From the NCBI RefSeq assembly GCF_017811815.1, contig NZ_JADKZI010000004.1, positions 372,001 through 436,000 of the forward strand: 64,000 nucleotides of DNA, in the 5' to 3' direction. Both the position numbers and the translations under genes were made by a program. Source of the stretch: Flavonifractor sp. AGMB03687. GTDB taxonomy: Bacteria; Bacillota; Clostridia; Oscillospirales; Oscillospiraceae. Positions 49,697 through 59,200 of the stretch are shown piece by piece. Position 1 is the first letter of the stretch. Every line of letters starts with the position of its first letter. A model generated the notes under the pieces. The model saw only the letters and a list, made by a program, of their open reading frames with translations, had not been told where the DNA came from and did no database searches.

Positions 49697-50728
49697 ATGA
49701 ATCTTGGCAAGAAAACCCTGGGGGGCCTGCTGGCCCTGTCTCTGGCCCTCTCCCTGCCGGCCTGTTCCTCCGGCGGACCGGCTGCCGCCCCCACGCCCTC
49801 CCCCTCTCCGTCTGCCGCCGCAGGCAGCGACCACTACCCAGTGACCATCACCAACTACGACTACGCCGGCAATCCGGTGGAGTACACCTACGACAAGGCC
49901 CCGGAGCGGGTGCTGGCGGTATATCAGGGCTCCATTGAAACCATGATCGCCCTGGGGCTGGAGGACCATGTGCTGGCCTCCTACGGCCTGGACAATGAGG
50001 TCAAGGAGGAGTGGAAGTCGGGCTTTGCGCAGATGAACTATGACGATTCCGTCTTTGCCCCCGACAAGGAGACTGTCACCCTGCTGGAACCCGACATGAT
50101 CCTCTCCTGGGGCTCCTACTTCGGAGAGAAGACCCTGGGGGGCGTGCACCAGTGGAATGAGAAGGGCGTGGGGACCTATATGAACTCCAACACCGTCCCC
50201 GGCGGCACCCGCACCCTGGAAAACGAGTACACCGATATCCTCAACATCGGCAAGATCTTTGACGTGGAGGACAAGGCCCAGGCGCTGGTGGACCAGATGA
50301 AGAGCCAAGTGGAGAGCACTCTGGCAGCGGTCCAGGACCAGGACCCGGTGCGGGTGGCGGTACTGGAGCCCACCAGCAGCGGCATCACCAACTACGGCGC
50401 CGACACCCTGGCCGGCGACATGGTGACCGCCTTGGGCGGCCAGCTGGCCAAGCCCAACGGCGGCGAAATGGGCAAGGAGGATCTGATAGCCTGCGACCCC
50501 GACGTCATCTTTGTGGTCTACATGGCCTATTCCGGAGACGACCCTGAGACCGTCAAGGCCAGCCAGCTGGCCCAGATCCAGGACGATCCCGCCTTTGCCA
50601 GCCTGAAGGCGGTGCAGAACGGTAACATCCACCTGATCATGCTGGGCGATATGTACGCCAGCGGCCCCCGCACCATTGACGGGCTCAAGAGCCTGGCCGC
50701 CGGCATGTACCCCAACCTGGAGCTGTAA
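49697..50728 (+). CDS. Cobalamin ABC transporter substrate-binding lipoprotein (BtuF-like)
   Basis: 343 residues: lipoprotein signal with lipobox LPAC (Cys23), a Pro/Ser/Ala-rich linker, then a periplasmic-binding fold of the iron-siderophore/B12 type. AAAGGAG precedes the ATG at 49697. Being first behind a cobalamin riboswitch makes cobalamin or a corrinoid the likely ligand rather than a siderophore. Confidence 0.9.
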   Translation: MNLGKKTLGGLLALSLALSLPACSSGGPAAAPTPSPSPSAAAGSDHYPVTITNYDYAGNPVEYTYDKAPERVLAVYQGSIETMIALGLEDHVLASYGLDNEVKEEWKSGFAQMNYDDSVFAPDKETVTLLEPDMILSWGSYFGEKTLGGVHQWNEKGVGTYMNSNTVPGGTRTLENEYTDILNIGKIFDVEDKAQALVDQMKSQVESTLAAVQDQDPVRVAVLEPTSSGITNYGADTLAGDMVTALGGQLAKPNGGEMGKEDLIACDPDVIFVVYMAYSGDDPETVKASQLAQIQDDPAFASLKAVQNGNIHLIMLGDMYASGPRTIDGLKSLAAGMYPNLEL

Positions 50729-50734
50729 GACGAT

Positions 50735-51802
50735 ATGGAAGGAACTTCTCCCGTCCGCCGCTTTCCGGTGTGGGCCATGGCCCTGCCGGTCCTGCTGGGC
50801 CTGCTCCTTCTCTCCCTGCTGGCGGCGGTCAGCTTCGGCACCATGTCCATTCCCATCGGCGACGTCTACCACGTCATTCTCCATGAGCTCTTCGGCGTAG
50901 GAGACCCCCAGGTGTGGGGGAAGGGCGGCGTCCACGACGTGGTGTGGCTCATCCGCCTGCCCCGCCTGCTGCTGGCCCTGGGGGTGGGCATGGGCCTGTC
51001 GGTGTGCGGCGTGGTGATGCAGGCCATCGTCAAAAATCCCCTGGCCGACCCCTATGTGCTGGGCGTCTCCTCCGGCGCCTATCTGGGAGCCACCGCGGCG
51101 GTGATGCTGGGGGGAGGTGCCTTTCTGGCGGGCAGCGCCATGGGTGTGATGGGCTGCATCGGCGCCTTTGCGGTTTCCCTGGGGGTGATGGTCCTGGCCA
51201 ATCTGGGAGGCCGGGCCAACTCGGTGAAGCTGCTGCTGGCCGGTACCGCCCTCAGCACCATCTGCTCCGCCTTTTCCAGTTTCCTTATCTTTATCCGCAA
51301 CGACGACCACGCATCTGCCGCCATTGTCAAGTGGTCCATGGGCGGCCTGGCCGGAGCGGACTACGCCAGTGACATGGTCATTCTGCTGGTCATGATAGGC
51401 GGCACTCTCTTCCTCTGGAGCCAGTACCGCAACCTGAATCTGATGCTGCTGGGGGATGAGGCCGCCGTCACCCTGGGCACCGATCTGCACAAATGGCGGC
51501 TGCTCTATCTGCTGGTGGCCTCCCTGCTGGTGGGCTTCTCGGTCTACAAGGCGGGTATGATCGGCTTTGTGGGCCTGGTGATTCCCCACGTGCTGCGAAT
51601 GCTGGTGGGCACCGACCACAAAAAGCTCATTCCCCTCTCTGCCCTGCTGGGCGCCATCTTCCTGATTTGGGCGGACGTGCTTTGCCGCACCGTGCTGCCG
51701 GGCAATGAGCTGCCCATCGGCATCCTCACCTCCATGGTGGGCGCGCCGGTCTTTCTCTATCTCATGGTGCGGAAAACCTATGGCTTTGGAGGAAACGACT
51801 GA
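50735..51802 (+). CDS. Cobalamin ABC transporter permease (BtuC-like)
   Basis: 355 residues of the FecCD/BtuC family with about ten membrane segments. The RLPRLLLALGVGMGLSVCG opening and NPLADPYVLGVSSGA motif are family signatures. Located 6 bp after the binding protein; its stop shares one base with the ATPase start (TGATG). Confidence 0.92.
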   Translation: MEGTSPVRRFPVWAMALPVLLGLLLLSLLAAVSFGTMSIPIGDVYHVILHELFGVGDPQVWGKGGVHDVVWLIRLPRLLLALGVGMGLSVCGVVMQAIVKNPLADPYVLGVSSGAYLGATAAVMLGGGAFLAGSAMGVMGCIGAFAVSLGVMVLANLGGRANSVKLLLAGTALSTICSAFSSFLIFIRNDDHASAAIVKWSMGGLAGADYASDMVILLVMIGGTLFLWSQYRNLNLMLLGDEAAVTLGTDLHKWRLLYLLVASLLVGFSVYKAGMIGFVGLVIPHVLRMLVGTDHKKLIPLSALLGAIFLIWADVLCRTVLPGNELPIGILTSMVGAPVFLYLMVRKTYGFGGND

Positions 51803-52566
51803 TGGAACTGCGAACCGAGGACATCCGGGCCATCTTGGGAGGCATCCCCATCCTCAAGGGGGTCTCCATCCAGGCCGGTCAGCGGGAGCTGGTGGGGATC
51901 ATTGGCCCCAACGGCAGCGGAAAATCCACCCTGCTCAAATGCATATACCGGGTACTCAAACCCTCCGGCGGGGCCGTCTTCCTGGATGGGAAGGAACTGG
52001 ACACATACTCCCACAAGCAATCCGCCCGGCAGGTAGCTGTGGTGGCCCAGCACAACCACTACTCCTTTGATTTCACCGTCCACGATGTGGTGATGATGGG
52101 CCGGGCGCCCCACAAGCGGGCCCTGGAGCGGGACAACGCCCGAGACTACCAGTTGGTGGCTCAGGCCCTGGAGACAGTGGGTATGTCCGCCTTTGCCCAC
52201 CGCTCCTTCTCCACCCTGTCCGGCGGGGAGCAGCAGCGGGTGATTTTGGCCCGCGCCCTGGCCCAGGACACCCCCTGTCTCATCCTGGACGAGCCCACCA
52301 ACCACCTGGACATCAAGTTCCAGCTCCAGCTGATGAACCTGGTCAAGGGGCTGGACCGCACGGTGATCGCCGCCATCCACGACCTGAACATCGCGTCCAT
52401 GTACTGTGACCGGCTCTATGTACTGAAGAGTGGGCAGGTGGTGGCCGCCGGAACTCCCCGCCAGGTACTCACCCCCGCCCTTATCCGCCAGATCTACGAG
52501 GTGGATGCCCAGGTCTTCACCGATTCTGACGGGCAGATGCACATTCTCTATCGCCCCGGGCCATAA
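51802..52566 (+). CDS. Cobalamin ABC transporter ATP-binding protein (BtuD-like)
   Basis: 254 residues with Walker A GPNGSGKST, signature LSGGEQQR, Walker B CLILDEPTNHLD and the switch His in AAIHDLN. Typical FepC/BtuD ATPase; energises BtuC-mediated import. Last gene of the riboswitch-controlled operon. Confidence 0.93.
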   Translation: MELRTEDIRAILGGIPILKGVSIQAGQRELVGIIGPNGSGKSTLLKCIYRVLKPSGGAVFLDGKELDTYSHKQSARQVAVVAQHNHYSFDFTVHDVVMMGRAPHKRALERDNARDYQLVAQALETVGMSAFAHRSFSTLSGGEQQRVILARALAQDTPCLILDEPTNHLDIKFQLQLMNLVKGLDRTVIAAIHDLNIASMYCDRLYVLKSGQVVAAGTPRQVLTPALIRQIYEVDAQVFTDSDGQMHILYRPGP

Positions 52567-52571
52567 AAATG

Positions 52572-52608
52572 CCCACGTTTCCTCTCTCAGGAAACGCGGG
52601 TGTTTTTT
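52572..52608. terminator. Terminator of the btu operon
   Basis: A 12-bp stem with one mismatch (52572-52583 / 52589-52600), then TGTTTTTTAT. The converging ZIP gene ends just beyond. Confidence 0.85.
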
Positions 52609-52611
52609 ATC

Positions 52612-53397
52612 TTAGCCCAGCGCCACATCCAGCGCCATCATAATGGTAAAGCCCAGGGAAAAAGTGAGGGTACCCACATTGGAGTGGCGGCCCACCGACA
52701 TCTCGGGGATCAGTTCCTCCACCACCACGTAGAGCATAGCTCCCGCCGCAAAGCTGAGCAGATAAGGCAGCACCGGCACCACCAGCCCGGCACCCAACAC
52801 CGTGAGGGCCGCTGCTACCGGCTCCACTGCGCCGGAGAACACGCCCCACAGCAGGGCCTTGCGCCGGCTCACCCCCTCCGCCCGCAGGGGCAGGGAGATG
52901 ATGGCGCCCTCCGGGAAGTTCTGAAGGGCAATGCCCACGGCAAGCACCAGAGCGCCGCTGACGGTGATTCCCGCGTCCCCCGCCAGATATCCGGCAAAGA
53001 CCGCACCTACCGCCATTCCCTCCGGGATGTTGTGGATGGTCACCGCCAAAACCAGCTTGGTGGTTCTGGAGAGTTTGCTGCCCGGTCCCTCTGCCTCGTC
53101 GCTGCCCAGGTGCAGATGGGGCACCACATGGTCCAGCAGCAGAAGAAACAAAACGCCGCCCCAAAAGCCCAGCACCGCCGGCAGGAAGGCCCACTTTCCC
53201 ATGTAGGCCGCCTGGTCCATGGCGGGCAGCAGCAAACTCCAGACCGAGGCCGCCACCATGACGCCAGCGGCAAAGCCCGTCAGGCCGCGCTGCACCTGGT
53301 CATTTAACGTCCGGCGGGCAGGCAAAACACAGGCCGCCCCCAGGGAGGTCCCCAAAAAGGGAATCAGCAATCCGATTGCGGTCAGCCAAAGTGTCAT
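52612..53397 (-). CDS. ZIP family metal transporter
   Basis: 261 residues, about eight membrane segments, with the metal-site motifs HNIPEG (near residue 125) and QNFPEG (about 30 residues later) and a short His-rich cytoplasmic loop (HVVPHLHLG). Imports zinc, iron or manganese. The promoter region carries a TTAG-N6-CTAA dyad between -10 and start codon, which may bind a metal-responsive repressor. Monocistronic. Confidence 0.92.
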   Translation of the reverse strand: MTLWLTAIGLLIPFLGTSLGAACVLPARRTLNDQVQRGLTGFAAGVMVAASVWSLLLPAMDQAAYMGKWAFLPAVLGFWGGVLFLLLLDHVVPHLHLGSDEAEGPGSKLSRTTKLVLAVTIHNIPEGMAVGAVFAGYLAGDAGITVSGALVLAVGIALQNFPEGAIISLPLRAEGVSRRKALLWGVFSGAVEPVAAALTVLGAGLVVPVLPYLLSFAAGAMLYVVVEELIPEMSVGRHSNVGTLTFSLGFTIMMALDVALG

Positions 53398-53419
53398 CGT
53401 CCTTACCTCCTTACAGAAA

Positions 53420-53487
53420 TTAGCATAAACTAACCCTTATCTAAACTTATGTATTCCTATATTATCATGGGGGTATAGGTTTGTCAA
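53420..53487 (-). promoter_or_regulatory. Promoter and possible metal-repressor site of the ZIP gene
   Basis: Minus strand: TTGACA (53482-53487), 17 bp, TAATAT (53459-53464). Downstream lies TTAGTTTATGCTAA (53420-53433), an inverted repeat reminiscent of DtxR/MntR-type boxes. The match to a specific regulator is weak. Confidence 0.5.
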
Positions 53488-53516
53488 TGGCACCTTGGTT
53501 TGCCACATTCCGCATG

Positions 53517-53948
53517 TTATTGCAAGCCCTCCATATCCGCCATGGAGGCACAGATCTGATACAGGCTGTCCATCAATTGGGCACGCTGCTCCTCACTCAG
53601 ACCGGCCAGCACGGTCTCCGCCTGGCGCTCCAGCGTCCGGCGCACCTCCCGCTGCTTCTCCCAGCCCTGCTCCGTCAGATAGACATGGAGGGAGCGCCGG
53701 TTGCCCTGCTCCTTGCAGCGGCGGATCAGGCCCTTCTCCTCCATACGGTTGAGCAGGCCGGTGAGGGTGGCAGGATCGATCTGGCAGCCGGCGGCAATGC
53801 TCTTCTGCACGCTGCCGTCATGCAGCCCCAGATAGTCCAGAACCTTGGGCTGCCCCGCCGTCAGACCGGACCCGTTCAGTTCCGCCATAACGCCCCGCTG
53901 GAAAAGGGCCTGCGCCGCCATCAGAAGGTAGTGGAAGCTGTAATCCAT
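53517..53948 (-). CDS. MarR family repressor (TTTGTATACAAA regulon)
   Basis: 143 residues from the ATG behind GAGGTG; the frame is open upstream through the promoter but is not translated in that reading. Winged-helix core with GCQIDPATLTGLLNRMEEKGL recognition helix and the GNRRS wing. The gene's own promoter overlaps the palindrome TTTGTATACAAA, and the same promoter-plus-palindrome design precedes the YczE-like gene at 14195-14872. It is probably autoregulated and controls that distant membrane protein; the neighbouring DUF2798 gene is divergent. Confidence 0.87.
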   Translation of the reverse strand: MDYSFHYLLMAAQALFQRGVMAELNGSGLTAGQPKVLDYLGLHDGSVQKSIAAGCQIDPATLTGLLNRMEEKGLIRRCKEQGNRRSLHVYLTEQGWEKQREVRRTLERQAETVLAGLSEEQRAQLMDSLYQICASMADMEGLQ

Positions 53949-53984
53949 ACCAAAACACCTCGTATATTGGACCGCCGCCAATAA

Positions 53985-54026
53985 TTTGTATACAAACAGT
54001 TTAGCACCCGGAGCCCCACCTGTCAA
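53985..54026 (-). promoter_or_regulatory. Promoter and operator of the marR gene
   Basis: Minus strand: TTGACA (54021-54026), 17 bp, TAAACT (53998-54003), then TTTGTATACAAA (53985-53996). Nearly identical in layout to 14941-14982. Confidence 0.75.
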
Positions 54027-54137
54027 CGGCTCTTTTCTTTCTCGGTCCGTCCAAATTTCCATCTTTTTATTTGGAAGATTTTTGTGCGCTGTGCCTGCAA
54101 AAAAATACTTACGAGGGCGAAAAAATCCTGCTACAAT

Positions 54138-54205
54138 ACCAATATGGATGGCAGTCGCAGTGAAGGAAAGTAGCGAGACGGACGTTTCGCTGCTTTCTTT
54201 TTTTG
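54138..54205 (+). promoter_or_regulatory. Leader terminator/attenuator before the DUF2798 gene
   Basis: Downstream of a TACAAT -10 (54132-54137), a 13-bp stem with G-U pairs (54166-54178 / 54185-54197) runs straight into T8. The start codon follows 42 nt later, so the hairpin would block the gene unless it is relieved. I do not recognise a riboswitch class. Confidence 0.55.
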
Positions 54206-54246
54206 CTTTTGCCCCTCATTTTGTGTTGGAAAGGAGTCCCCCGCAA

Positions 54247-54711
54247 ATGCCCAAAACCAAGCTGCAAAACGTCATTTTCACCATTATCATGGCCGTCATT
54301 ATGGTCTATGGCATGATTGTGTACAACGTCGCCCTCAATACCGGCGGCGTCTCCAATGCCACCTTCCTGCTGGCCCTCCACGAACTGCCCATTATGGCCC
54401 CCATCGCCTTCCTTCTGGAGTTCTTCGTGGTAGAGCGTCTAGCCACCCGCCTGGCATTTTCCTTTATGCGGTCCACCGACCGCCCCCAGTTCATCACCTA
54501 CGCCATCTCCACCATGATCGTGTGCATCATGTGCCCCACCATGAGCCTCATTGCCACCCTGCTCTTCAAGGAGCCCAGCTTCGGCACCTGGGTCCACACC
54601 TTCGGCTGCAACATGCCCATGGCGCTGATCTGGCAGCTGCTCTACTGCGGGCCGCTGGTGCGCCTCATCTTCCGCACCCTATTCCGCCGCCAGCTGGCCG
54701 CCGCCAACTAA
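54247..54711 (+). CDS. DUF2798 family membrane protein
   Basis: 154 residues, four hydrophobic segments, ATG behind GGAAAGGAG. Same family as the protein encoded at 10458-10961 (NVIFTIIMAVIMVYGMIVYN start; FGTWVHTFGCNMPMALIWQ near residue 117). Preceded by a leader with a strong terminator and divergent from a marR gene. Function unknown; the separate attenuated leader suggests control by a metabolite or ion. Confidence 0.8.
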   Translation: MPKTKLQNVIFTIIMAVIMVYGMIVYNVALNTGGVSNATFLLALHELPIMAPIAFLLEFFVVERLATRLAFSFMRSTDRPQFITYAISTMIVCIMCPTMSLIATLLFKEPSFGTWVHTFGCNMPMALIWQLLYCGPLVRLIFRTLFRRQLAAAN

Positions 54712-54712
54712 A

Positions 54713-54745
54713 AAACGGGCGTACTGCGATGCAGTACGCCCGTTT
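54713..54745. terminator. Bidirectional terminator
   Basis: A perfect 15-bp stem (54713-54727 / 54731-54745) with a GAT loop and A/T ends, between converging genes. Confidence 0.85.
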
Positions 54746-54753
54746 CCACTTTT

Positions 54754-55146
54754 TCATTTAATCTGTGCAAAGTCGTAGGCCTCTTTGATCCAGGTAAAGA
54801 GCTGCTGGTCCATCTCCTCAACAGAGGACACCACCACATGGTGGGTCCACCGGTTGGGATAGGGCTCCACCGCCACGGCGATCCGCTGGTGGTCCACACG
54901 GTGAGCCAGGCCGAAGGTGACCAACAGACAATGCTTGGGCCACTCCTTCTTCCGCCGGACCGGCAGCGAAACGGCAGCAAACAGGTGGCGGCCGTAAAAG
55001 CTGATCTGGCTCTTCTGCACCTTGACCGACGCCTCTGGCACCACCGCCGACATCCGGGCGAACAGGGCCTCATAGAGCGTAAGCTCCTCCGGATGGCCCT
55101 CAAAATAGCGGAGCATATCGTCCTCATAGTAGTCCGGCAGTTTCAT
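54754..55146 (-). CDS. DUF5655 domain protein
   Basis: 130 residues from the ATG at 55146. The sequence follows the DUF5655 plan: a YFEGHPEELTLYEALFARM opening, KSQISFYGRH, a VTFGL strand, VEPYPNRWTHHV and the closing WIKEAYDF. The fold is small and alpha/beta, with unknown function; related domains occur as add-ons to transport or nuclease proteins. 25 bp downstream of the EFR1-type gene on the same strand. Confidence 0.82.
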   Translation of the reverse strand: MKLPDYYEDDMLRYFEGHPEELTLYEALFARMSAVVPEASVKVQKSQISFYGRHLFAAVSLPVRRKKEWPKHCLLVTFGLAHRVDHQRIAVAVEPYPNRWTHHVVVSSVEEMDQQLFTWIKEAYDFAQIK

Positions 55147-55171
55147 GTTTTCCCCTCCTCTGCCGCAGCCG

Positions 55172-55927
55172 TTATGCCTGCTCATCCGGGCACTGATAGC
55201 GGGGCTTTCCCCGGCTGGCCCTGCCGTACTCAATGGCCTGGGCCGGACAGCCGCAGATGCAGGCCATGCAGTGGGTACACTGCTTGCCCCACACCGGTCT
55301 GCCGCCCTCCATCCGGATATTGCCCAGCGGGCAGTCCTTCTGGCACTTGCCGCAGGAGATACAGGCATCCGACACGGTAAATGCCTTCGCCTTCACCAGG
55401 AAGCGATAGAACAGGGTATTGACCGGGCCCGACTTCAACTTATCCACAAATCCGGCCTTATGGTGGGGAAACTCCTGTCCCGCTCGGATCAGGGCGGCTC
55501 CTCGCTCCAGCGTGGGTCTGGCCGCGGCCACAATCTGCGCTGCCTCTTCCGGGCCCGGCACGGAAAACATGGCAACATAGTTTTCAGGCATCACCACCGG
55601 CAGCGTGCCCCGGTCATGCAGCCCCTTCTCCTGGCACAGCTTCCGGTTATAGGCGGACGCGTTGCCGATATCTTCGCCGCAGGTCATGACAAAATACGCA
55701 TCCCGGCTGCCGGAAAAGCTGCTGCTCCGGATCATGGACTCAAATACCCGGGGCAGCTGCCAGCCGTAGGTGGGCGCCACAAAGACCCAGGGCTTCCCGG
55801 AGACAAATTCACCGGCGATCCCCTCCCGGATCAGATGAAAGACATCCCTGCATTCGTCGTCCAGCAGCCGGGCCAGCATGTGAGCGCAGTATCGGCTGTT
55901 TCCCGTCCCGGAAAAAAATAGGATCAT
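55172..55927 (-). CDS. EFR1-type flavodoxin-ferredoxin protein
   Basis: 251 residues: an N-terminal flavodoxin-like FMN domain (MILFFSGTGNSRYCAHML, about 1-160) and a C-terminal bacterioferredoxin domain with CISCGKCQKDCP (about 189-200) and CTHCMACICGCP (about 217-228). A self-contained electron carrier that can link flavin and [4Fe-4S] chemistry, common in anaerobic Firmicutes. Its partner is unknown. Confidence 0.88.
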   Translation of the reverse strand: MILFFSGTGNSRYCAHMLARLLDDECRDVFHLIREGIAGEFVSGKPWVFVAPTYGWQLPRVFESMIRSSSFSGSRDAYFVMTCGEDIGNASAYNRKLCQEKGLHDRGTLPVVMPENYVAMFSVPGPEEAAQIVAAARPTLERGAALIRAGQEFPHHKAGFVDKLKSGPVNTLFYRFLVKAKAFTVSDACISCGKCQKDCPLGNIRMEGGRPVWGKQCTHCMACICGCPAQAIEYGRASRGKPRYQCPDEQA

Positions 55928-56030
55928 GGCCGGTTCCCCTTCCCTGCATTCCTTGTTGTCCTACAGTATATCAGATTTTCAGGCCGCTTAACAGCAGATG
56001 GAAAAACTTTTCTTCCGGCAAAACCGGTGG

Positions 56031-56059
56031 TTGCGCAGGCCGTCCCGCTCGTATATAAT
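56031..56059 (+). promoter_or_regulatory. Promoter of the TPR/SUFU gene leader
   Basis: TTGCGC (56031-56036) and TATAAT (56054-56059), 17-bp spacer; start near 56066. Confidence 0.65.
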
Positions 56060-56065
56060 ATAACT

Positions 56066-56207
56066 ACCATTCTTTCAGATTGGTTCTTAATGGAGACCCG
56101 TCACTCATACATGGGAGTTCCCACTATGAACAGGACGCTTTGCCACAACCAAAGGCCGCGAAAAGCTGCCGCCGGACCATCGGCGGTTGGCTTTCCGCGG
56201 CCTTTTT
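56066..56207 (+). promoter_or_regulatory. Structured leader with terminator before the TPR/SUFU gene
   Basis: About 85 nt with short self-pairing parts (GGGAGTTCCC; CTTTG...CAAAG) lead to a long terminator: AAAGGCCGCG / CGCGGCCTTT (56151-56160 / 56196-56205) with inner GCCGCCG / CGGCGG pairing and T5. CAAAG can pair either with the upstream CTTTG or within the terminator, so a switch is possible. No known riboswitch recognised. Confidence 0.55.
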
Positions 56208-56250
56208 GTACATGACAAGATTATCCCGGCCGGAGCAAGGAGGAAACCGC

Positions 56251-59200
56251 ATGGAATTACTGGAGCAGTGCCAGCTTTGGAATCAGAACAATGAGTATCA
56301 GCGGATCATTGACGCACTGGAGGCCATCCCCGCTGAAAGCCGCACCCCCGAAATGGACAGCGAGCTGGCCCGGGCCTACAACAACATTGCCGGGCTGGAG
56401 GACAAAGCCCTCTTCCGAAAGGCCCTGGACCTTCTGAAGCCCCACGAGGACTATTTTAAAGGGGACCACTTCTGGAATTTCCGTATCGCCTACGCCTACT
56501 ACTATCTGGACCAGGAGGGTCCTGCCCTCCGCTACTTCCAGCAGGCCCTGGAGGCCCGACCCGGCGATACCGACACCATGGAGCTCATCGAGAGCTGCCG
56601 CAAGTGCCTCACCCTGCCCCGGTTTGAGACCAGCTTTCTGGAGCGGACCCGGCAGGCCTGGCAAGCCTTTGAGGCGAGCGAAGCGGAACTGCGCCGCATC
56701 ATGGATACGGATGCGGCGCGCCAGCGGGGCCAGGAGATAATTGCCCGGTGTGAGGAAATCCTGCATCCAGCATTGGCTGATGTCTCCTTCGAGCTGGGCT
56801 TCAACGGCAGCAAATATGAGCTGATCCTGACGCCGGAGGGGGTCCGGCTCAAGCTCTTTGAACTGGTGTGCTTCCAGCGTCACGCCCCCGCCGGGGTGCT
56901 AGAGCACTGGAACATCGTGGTGGGCCGCCAGCCCACCCCCGACTGCAGTCTGCGCATGGACGGCTGGGAGCTCTCCGGCGACGACGTGCAGGTGTGGCCG
57001 GAGCGGCTGGAGGGCGACCGGGTGGGGCTGACCCTCTACTGTGAAAAGCTGCTTCCTCTCCTCCGGGAGGATGAGGGCAAGGCCTGGTGGATGCTGTTCA
57101 CCCTGACGGACCAGGCGCTGGGCGAGATCCCCCACATGCGCTATGTAGAGCGCTTCCAGGTAGCCGACCTTCCGCCGGAGGGGCCCTCCATCCCCCTCTC
57201 CAGGCTGTCCTCTGCCCTGGAGGACATGGGGCTCTGCCTGTCCCTGGACGCCCAGGGATATCTGGAGAGCTACACCACCTATCAGATGGAACCGGAACAG
57301 GACCCGGACGCCGATTGGCGGCTGGACATTTCCGTGGGCTCCACCTGCTGCACCCCGCTTATCAACGACTATCTCAGCGGCGAGAGCGATGGCATGGACG
57401 AGCTCCACCAAAACGGCGCGGTGGCCGGCTTCTTCTGCTATCCCCTGGAGGACTTTACCGGCGAGAACCGCAGCCAGCAGCTCTTCGCCTTCCGGGACGC
57501 ACTGGAGGAGGCCCTTACCGCCCAGGCCGGTGAGGACGCCCTGACCCTCACCGGCGGCGCCACCGGTCTCTACTGCGGCTATGTGGACTTCATTGCCTGG
57601 GACCTGGATGCGGTGCTCAGCGCCGCCGCCGACTTCTTCCAGAACTCCCCCCTGTCCTGGGCCAGCTTCCACACCTTCCGTCGGGATGTGGGCACCGTCC
57701 GACTGCTGAGCCGGGACGATGAGCCGCCGGAGGTCCACCCGGAGACAGGCTCCCTCCTGTCTCCGGAGGACATTGCCACTCTGGAATCTTTTTCCGGCGA
57801 CTCCAGAGGCTACTTTGGCCGGATGCTGGACTTCCTGCAAAACTTTATGAACGCCGGCGTGCAGGAGGGCCGCTTTACCAAACGGCAGGCCCGCCGGGAC
57901 CTGCAAATCGCTCTGTGGTATGCCTATGCCTGCAACAATATGGACGAGTACCGCTTCTACTATCAGGCCGCCCAGTGGATGCCCGACTCCGAGGAGAACG
58001 CCAAGGGCTGCGCCACCTGGTACTACCGCTACTCCGCCGCGCTGATGTACTGCGGCAGACTGGAGGATGCCCAAAGGTATGCCGAGCTGGGCGCTCAGGA
58101 GGAGCCGGACTACCCCTGGATCTGGCTTCAGGTGGCCAAGCTGCGCAGCCACTTTGGGGACCCGGAGGGGGCCCTGGATGCCGTACAGCAGGGCCTGGCC
58201 CTGGAGCCCGGGGACTATGAGTTCCTCACCCTGCGGGGGGAGATTCTGGCTGGCGCCTCCCTGGAACAGATGGAGTACCACTGGATCAATCCCGATCTGG
58301 ACCGGGCCCTCCAGGACGGTGCGGACGAGGGGGCCGACGAAAAGCTGCGCTCCATTTCCTGCATCACCACCGATCCGGATGGGCTTGCCGCCTTCCATCA
58401 GATTTTTGCCCCCGATCCGGAGGATTTTGAAACCGACACTCCCTACTGCACCTTCCACCGCTCTGTCCAGGGCCACGAGGTGGAGGTGGTCTTCCGCATG
58501 AATCAGGCAGGCCTTTCCAAGCAGCAGCCCCAGTGGTTGGCCACTCAGAAGGCCCGACTGGACAGCGGCAGCTGGCTCACCTGGACCACACCCCAGGAAG
58601 AACGCTGCACCCTGGAGACTGTTCTCCTTGACTTGGACAACCAGGTCACCCTGCTGTACAGCCACACCGCTGGGAAGGTGAAACGGTACTTCTATGTCCG
58701 CCTGGAGGAGGACGGCACCCCCGGCGACTGGGAGGAACTCAACACCAAAGCCGCCCCCGCCGTGGAGCACTACACCGAGGCCGAGATGGAGGCGGTGGAG
58801 GACCACATCACACGGTATTTCGGCCCCTTTGAGAACGTGTGGCACGAGCTGGAGTCCCCGGACATCCACGTGGACATCTGCCTGATCCCGCCGGGAGAGG
58901 ACCGGGATTACTACACCCTGGTGACCATGGGTATGGGTGCCCACGCCATGCATGTGCCCCAAGAGCTGGCCGAGCACAAGCTGGAGCGGGCGGAGCTGGC
59001 CATCGCCCTGCCGCCGGACTGGAAGCTGGACCAGGAGTCCCTGGCCGATGAGAACTGGTACTGGCCGGTCCGCCTGCTGAAGATCCTGGCCCGGCTGCCC
59101 ATCAGCTCGGACACCTGGCTGGCCTGGGGCCACACCATGGACAACCAGGAGCCCTTTGCCGACAGCACCCAACTGAGCGCCGCCATTCTGGTCGCTCCCC

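Noticed and set aside
56066-56207. Fluoride-type riboswitch
   Set aside because: GGGAGTTCCC looked similar to part of that motif, but the conserved downstream GAUGRC-type element is missing and the gene is not a fluoride exporter.
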